From Rhodoferax lacus (GTDB taxonomy: Bacteria; Pseudomonadota; Gammaproteobacteria; Burkholderiales; Burkholderiaceae_C): a stretch of DNA of 64,000 nucleotides. The notes below the pieces were generated by a model. It saw only the letters and a list, made by a program, of their open reading frames with translations, did not search any database and was not told the origin of the DNA. Positions 59,394 through 64,000 of the stretch are shown here, one piece after another. The DNA is taken from the NCBI RefSeq assembly GCF_003415675.1, contig NZ_QFZK01000015.1:1-64000 (forward strand), in the 5' to 3' direction. Every line of letters starts with the position of its first letter. Position 1 is the first letter of the stretch. The translations under genes and the position numbers were made by a program.

Positions 59394-60422
59394 GTGATCA
59401 CCATAGCTGTTGACTGCATGGGTGGCGACCATGGCCCCAAAGTAACCCTGCCCGCCTGCACCGAATTTCTGGATGCACACCCCGAGGCACGTCTGATTCT
59501 GGTCGGCCTGCCCGATGCGCTGCAAGGCTTTGTCCATGCGCGGGCTACCCTCGTGCTGGCCAGCGAGGTGGTCACCATGGACGACCCGCTGGAGGTGGCC
59601 CTGCGCCGCAAGAAAGATTCCAGCATGCGCGTGGCGGTGCAGCAGGTCAAGGACGGTGCGGCCCAGGCGGCCGTGTCTGCCGGCAACACCGGCGCATTGA
59701 TGGCGATTTCGCGCTACGTGCTCAAGACCATCGACGGCATTGAGCGCCCGGCCATTGCCGGCCAGATCCCCAACACCACGGGTGGCGCCACCACGGTGCT
59801 GGACCTGGGGGCCAATGTGGACTGCACGGCCGAACACCTGCTGCAATTTGCCATGATGGGCTCGGCCCTGGTGTCGGTGCTGCAGGACAAGGACGCACCC
59901 AGCGTGGGACTGCTCAATATCGGTGAGGAAGCCATCAAGGGCAACGAAGTCATCAAGCGCGCGGGCGAATTGCTGCGTGCCGCGGGCTCGGCCGGGGATC
60001 TGAACTTCTACGGCAACGTCGAAGGCAATGACATTTTCAAGGGCGTGGTGGACATCGTGGTCTGCGACGGCTTTGTCGGCAATGTGGCGCTCAAGACCAG
60101 CGAAGGTCTGGCCTCCATGATTGGTGGCTTCCTGAAGGCCGAGTTCTCAAAGAACGTGTTCACCAAGCTGTCTGCGCTGATTGCATATCCGGTGCTCAGC
60201 GCCCTGAAGAAGCGCTTTGACCACCGCCGCTACAACGGTGCAGCCTTGCTGGGACTGCGCGGATTGGTGTTCAAAAGCCACGGTTCGGCCGACGTGCTGG
60301 CCTTCGGCAACGCCCTGAACCGCGCGTATGATGCAGCCCGAAACAACTTGTTGGACCGCGTGCAGGTTCGTATTGCCAAGGCGTCGCCATTGCTGGCCTC
60401 ACCAGCAGATGCGATGGCCTGA
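59394..60422 (+). CDS. plsX: Phosphate acyltransferase PlsX
   Basis: 342 residues from GTG 59394. It makes acyl-phosphate from acyl-ACP for phospholipid synthesis. Signatures: [26 protein letters not shown] and [14 protein letters not shown]. First of a run plsX-fabH-fabD-fabG. Confidence 0.96.
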   Translation: MITIAVDCMGGDHGPKVTLPACTEFLDAHPEARLILVGLPDALQGFVHARATLVLASEVVTMDDPLEVALRRKKDSSMRVAVQQVKDGAAQAAVSAGNTGALMAISRYVLKTIDGIERPAIAGQIPNTTGGATTVLDLGANVDCTAEHLLQFAMMGSALVSVLQDKDAPSVGLLNIGEEAIKGNEVIKRAGELLRAAGSAGDLNFYGNVEGNDIFKGVVDIVVCDGFVGNVALKTSEGLASMIGGFLKAEFSKNVFTKLSALIAYPVLSALKKRFDHRRYNGAALLGLRGLVFKSHGSADVLAFGNALNRAYDAARNNLLDRVQVRIAKASPLLASPADAMA

Positions 60423-60445
60423 ACCGGCGACCCACTGAAAATACC

Positions 60446-61423
60446 ATGAGCCGATATTCCCGCATCACAGGCACTGGCAGCTACCTGCCCCCCCGCAGAC
60501 TGACCAACGCCGACCTGGTAGCCCAACTGGCGGCCACCGGTATTGAGTCCTCAGACGAATGGATTGTGGAGCGCACCGGCATACGCGCGCGCCACTTTGC
60601 CGGCGACGGTGTTTACAGCAGTGACCTGGCTCTGGAAGCGGCAAAGAGCGCGCTGACAGCCGCCGGCATCACGGCACAGGACATTGACCTGATCATCGTG
60701 GCCACCAGCACGCCGGACATGGTGTTTCCATCCACCGCCTGCATCCTGCAGGCCAAGCTGGGTGCCAGCGGCGGCGCGGCCTTCGATTTGCAGGCGGTCT
60801 GCTGCGGTTTTGTCTATGCGCTGTCGGTAGCAGACTCGATGATCAAGACCGGCGCGGCCAACAAGGCACTGGTAATTGGCGCCGAGGTGTTCTCCCGCAT
60901 TCTGGACTTCACCGACCGCACCACCTGCGTGCTGTTTGGCGATGGTGCCGGTGCCGTGGTGCTGGAGGCGTCCGAGGCGCCCGGCATCCTGGCCAGCGAC
61001 CTGCATGCCGATGGCAAACATGCTGGCATTCTCTGCGTGCCAGGCCATGTGTCGGGCGGCAAGATTCTGGGCGACCCGCTCCTGAAGATGGATGGCCAGG
61101 CCGTGTTCAAGCTCGCCGTGGGCGTGCTGGAAGACGCTGCCCGTGCCGCATTGGCCAAGGCCGATCTGCAAGCCTCCGATATCGACTGGCTGATCCCCCA
61201 CCAGGCCAACATCCGCATCATGCAAAGCACGGCGCGCAAGCTCAAGCTGCCCATGGACAAGGTGGTGGTCACGGTGGACCAGCACGGCAACACGTCCGCT
61301 GCCTCCATCCCCCTGGCCTTGGATACGGCGGTGCGCGCCGGCCAGGTCAAGCCTGGTCAGACCCTGATGCTAGAAGGCGTGGGCGGCGGGTTTACCTGGG
61401 GCGCGGTGGTCCTGAAGTTCTAG
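60446..61423 (+). CDS. fabH: Beta-ketoacyl-ACP synthase III
   Basis: 325 residues. It condenses acetyl-CoA with malonyl-ACP to start fatty acid synthesis. The active-site Cys is in [12 protein letters not shown], the His in [12 protein letters not shown] and the Asn in [14 protein letters not shown]. Twenty-three bases after plsX. Confidence 0.97.
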   Translation: MSRYSRITGTGSYLPPRRLTNADLVAQLAATGIESSDEWIVERTGIRARHFAGDGVYSSDLALEAAKSALTAAGITAQDIDLIIVATSTPDMVFPSTACILQAKLGASGGAAFDLQAVCCGFVYALSVADSMIKTGAANKALVIGAEVFSRILDFTDRTTCVLFGDGAGAVVLEASEAPGILASDLHADGKHAGILCVPGHVSGGKILGDPLLKMDGQAVFKLAVGVLEDAARAALAKADLQASDIDWLIPHQANIRIMQSTARKLKLPMDKVVVTVDQHGNTSAASIPLALDTAVRAGQVKPGQTLMLEGVGGGFTWGAVVLKF

Positions 61424-61478
61424 TTAATCCGGCGAACGCCCGGCTGCGGCCAGGTATTGCCTATTGCATTGAATTGCC

Positions 61479-62429
61479 ATGAAAAAATTTGCATTTGTTT
61501 TTCCGGGACAAGGCTCCCAGTCTGTCGGCATGCTCTCCGGTTGGGGCGCGCATCCCGTAGTCGCTGAGACCCTCAAAGAGGCCTCTGACGCCCTGGGCGA
61601 AGACCTGGCCACCCTCATCCAGGACGGCCCCAAGGAAGCCCTGGCGCTGACCACCAACACCCAGCCGGTGATGCTGGTGGCCGGTGTGGCAGCCTACCGC
61701 GTGTGGATGGCCGAAGTGGGCGTCAAGCCCGATGCCGTGGCCGGCCACTCCCTGGGTGAGTATTCCGCCCTGGTGGCAGCTGGTGTGCTGACCCTCACGC
61801 AGGCCGCACCGCTGGTGCGCCTGCGCGCCCAGGCCATGCAGGACGCCGTGCCCGTGGGTACCGGCGCCATGGCTGCCGTGCTGGGCATGGACGCCGCACG
61901 TGTCGCAGAGGGCTGTCTGGAGGTCACAGCGTCCTTTGGTGTGGGCTCTGTTGAGGTGGTGCAAGCCGTGAACTTCAACGACCCCGGCCAGACCGTGATT
62001 GCCGGCAGCAAGGCTGCGGTCGAAAAGGCCTGCGAATGGGTGAAAGCCAACGGCGCCAAGCGCGCCTTGCCGCTGCCAGTGTCGGCCCCGTTCCACTCCA
62101 GCCTGATGAAGCCTGCGGCCGAAAAGCTGCGAGAGCGCCTGGCCGGGCTGGAGTTGGCTGCCCCGCAGATTGCGCTGATCAACAACATCGACGTGGCGGT
62201 GCAGACCGATGCCGATGCCATCCGCGACGCCCTCTACCGCCAGGCCTTTGGCCCGGTGCGCTGGGTGGAGTGCGTGCAGGCCCTCAAGGCCCGCGGCATC
62301 CTGAACGTGGTCGAGTGTGGCCCCGGCAAGGTGCTGGCTGGCCTGGTGAAGCGTATTGATGCAGAGATGGTGGGCTCGCCGCTGTTCGACCCCGCCACAT
62401 TGGAAGAAGTCAAAGGAGTGCTGGCATGA
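61479..62429 (+). CDS. fabD: Malonyl-CoA:ACP transacylase
   Basis: 316 residues. The nucleophilic Ser is in GHSLGEYSALVAAG; VFPGQGSQSVGM opens the fold; the catalytic His is in PVSAPFHSSLM. Its stop codon overlaps the fabG start (ATGA). Confidence 0.97.
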   Translation: MKKFAFVFPGQGSQSVGMLSGWGAHPVVAETLKEASDALGEDLATLIQDGPKEALALTTNTQPVMLVAGVAAYRVWMAEVGVKPDAVAGHSLGEYSALVAAGVLTLTQAAPLVRLRAQAMQDAVPVGTGAMAAVLGMDAARVAEGCLEVTASFGVGSVEVVQAVNFNDPGQTVIAGSKAAVEKACEWVKANGAKRALPLPVSAPFHSSLMKPAAEKLRERLAGLELAAPQIALINNIDVAVQTDADAIRDALYRQAFGPVRWVECVQALKARGILNVVECGPGKVLAGLVKRIDAEMVGSPLFDPATLEEVKGVLA

Positions 62430-63172
62430 GCGAAGTGATGTTTGAAGGACAGGTTGCGCTGGTCACCGGTGCCTCGCGCGGTATTGGCGCCGCCATTGCC
62501 ACCGAGCTGGCACGCAAGGGCCTGAAGGTCGTTGGCACGGCCACGACCGACGCCGGAGCAGCCAAGATCCGCGATGCCCTGTCTGCATTTCCCGGTTGCG
62601 ATGGCCGTACCCTGGATGTGACCGACGGCGCTGCCGCGGAGGCCCTGGTGGATGCGGTGGCCAAGGAGTTTGGTGGCCTGCAGGTGCTGGTCAACAACGC
62701 CGGCATCACCCGCGACACCCTGGCCATGCGCATGAAGGACGAGGACTGGGACGCCGTGCTGGACACCAACCTCAAGGGTGTATTCCGCATGAGCCGTGCC
62801 GTGATGCGCACCATGATGAAACAACGCTATGGCCGCATCATCAGCATCACCTCGGTGGTGGGTGCATCCGGCAACCCCGGCCAGGCCAACTACGCCGCAG
62901 CCAAGGCCGGTGTGGCGGGCATGACGCGGGCGCTGGCCCGCGAGCTGGGCTCGCGCAACATCACGGTCAACTGCGTGGCCCCCGGTTTTATCGACACCGA
63001 CATGACCGCTGGCTTGGGCGAAGACCAGCACAAGGCCTTGTTGGGCCAGATTCCGCTGGGCCACCTGGGTAAACCCTCCGACATTGCGCATGCGGTGTGT
63101 TACCTTGCTTCCCCCCAGGCTGCGTATGTGACGGGGCAGGAACTGCACGTCAACGGCGGCATGTACATGTAA
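62426..63172 (+). CDS. fabG: 3-oxoacyl-ACP reductase
   Basis: 248 residues, a short-chain dehydrogenase. NADPH loop TGASRGIGAAIA, the NNAG motif, the catalytic Ser in SITSVVGASG and YAAAKAG with the Tyr/Lys pair. Coupled to fabD. Confidence 0.97.
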   Translation: MSEVMFEGQVALVTGASRGIGAAIATELARKGLKVVGTATTDAGAAKIRDALSAFPGCDGRTLDVTDGAAAEALVDAVAKEFGGLQVLVNNAGITRDTLAMRMKDEDWDAVLDTNLKGVFRMSRAVMRTMMKQRYGRIISITSVVGASGNPGQANYAAAKAGVAGMTRALARELGSRNITVNCVAPGFIDTDMTAGLGEDQHKALLGQIPLGHLGKPSDIAHAVCYLASPQAAYVTGQELHVNGGMYM

Positions 63173-63207
63173 TTTTTCAACGCCGATTGGTCCGTTCGGC
63201 GGCCTTA

Positions 63208-63509
<302 letters not shown>

Positions 63510-63539
63510 TAGGCTTTTTTGCAGCCGGCGTTGCCGCAA

Positions 63540-63583
63540 ATGGGCCTGCAGGTCTGATGGTTTCATCAGGCATACAGGCCCAT
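63540..63583 (+). promoter_or_regulatory. Long hairpin between acpP and fabF
   Basis: ATGGGCCTG at 63540-63548 pairs with CAGGCCCAT at 63575-63583, and inside it CTGATG (63554-63559) pairs with CATCAG (63564-63569). It is followed by AT-rich sequence but not a clean T-run. It probably protects the acpP mRNA 3' end or attenuates transcription into fabF. Confidence 0.6.
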
Positions 63584-63604
63584 ATTGTTTGCACCGATCC
63601 CCTT

Positions 63605-63626
63605 GCCGACAAGTCGGCGTTTTTTT
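63605..63626 (+). terminator. Terminator-like hairpin ahead of fabF
   Basis: GCCGA/TCGGC with a CAAG loop at 63605-63618, then G and T7 (63620-63626). The stem is short (5 bp), so readthrough is likely. It lies 20 bases before the fabF start codon and would lower fabF relative to acpP. Confidence 0.6.
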
Positions 63627-63645
63627 GACGAACTGCTAAAAACCT

Positions 63646-64000
63646 ATGTCCCGTCGTCGCGTTGTTGTTACTGGTTTGGGATGCGTCAGCCCCGTGGGCA
63701 ATACGGTTCCAGATACCTGGGCCAATCTGCTGGCCGGCAAGTCCGGCATCGGCCTGATTACCCATTTTGATGCGTCTGCTTTTGCCTGCAAGATTGCCGG
63801 TGAAGTGCGTGATTTCAATTTGGAGTCGTACATGACGACCAAAGAAGCCCGCACCATGGACACCTTCATCCACTACGGCATTGCGGCTGCCATGCAGGCC
63901 GTGGCCGACGCTGGTCTGCCCACGGGCGACGCGCTGGGTGAAGAAGAGGCCACGCGCATTGGCTGCGTCATCGGCTCCGGCATTGGCGGCCTGCCGCTGA
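63646..64000 (+). CDS. fabF: Beta-ketoacyl-ACP synthase II (cut by window end)
   Basis: First 118 residues visible. [19 protein letters not shown] and the segment ending [14 protein letters not shown] are the start of FabF/KAS II. The catalytic Cys-His-His residues lie beyond the window. It elongates acyl-ACP chains. Confidence 0.95.
   Translation, partial: MSRRRVVVTGLGCVSPVGNTVPDTWANLLAGKSGIGLITHFDASAFACKIAGEVRDFNLESYMTTKEARTMDTFIHYGIAAAMQAVADAGLPTGDALGEEEATRIGCVIGSGIGGLPL

Overview
The window is about 64 kb of high-GC DNA from a betaproteobacterium. It is most likely a member of the Burkholderiales, family Comamonadaceae, close to Rhodoferax. This rests on protein flavour, codon use, a GC-rich intergenic repeat typical of that family, and conserved neighbourhoods such as rne/rluC/HAD/Rieske/sppA and yceD-rpmF-plsX-fabHDG-acpP-fabF. 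No species call was tested by database search.

Positions 1 to about 6830 are an accessory island at the 3' end of a tRNA-Leu(CAA) gene. From the tRNA leftwards it holds a P4-type tyrosine integrase, an AlpA-like regulator and a 1265-residue SIR2-domain protein resembling the Dsr1 type of anti-phage sirtuin. Next come the N-terminal stump of a phage large terminase, whose reading frame breaks exactly where the SIR2 gene ends, and the right end of an IS66-family element. The far attachment site is not in the window.

Positions 6.9-24 kb are mostly chromosomal housekeeping: cysM, a tusA-like gene, valS, yaaA, queF, a methyltransferase, dinB, ridA and an FMN-dependent hydroxyacid dehydrogenase. 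Several accessory items lie among them. These are a small secreted cystatin-like protein, three tandem copies of a GC-rich intergenic repeat, and a 2-oxoglutarate dioxygenase/HD-oxygenase pair with a divergent LysR regulator that looks like an oxidative C-P bond cleavage (TmpA/TmpB or PhnY/PhnZ-like) module. There is also a hicB antitoxin whose hicA partner survives only as a 3' stub.

Positions 22-36 kb carry a translationally coupled alpha-2-macroglobulin/PBP1C pair, a PAS-GGDEF-EAL protein coupled to an orphan TRAP-type binding protein, and a methyl-accepting chemotaxis protein. Positions 36.4-48 kb keep the argH / algZ-algR / hemC-hemD-hemX-hemY order known from Pseudomonas, interrupted here by ppc and by a lower-GC methyltransferase gene.

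Positions 48-64 kb hold a GGDEF protein with a degenerate GGEQF site, a 2H phosphoesterase, RNase E with a long untranslated leader, and rluC with its neighbours. The window ends in the fatty-acid and phospholipid cluster, cut inside fabF. Two terminators and a long hairpin divide that cluster into separately tunable parts: rpmF, plsX-fabHDG, acpP and fabF.
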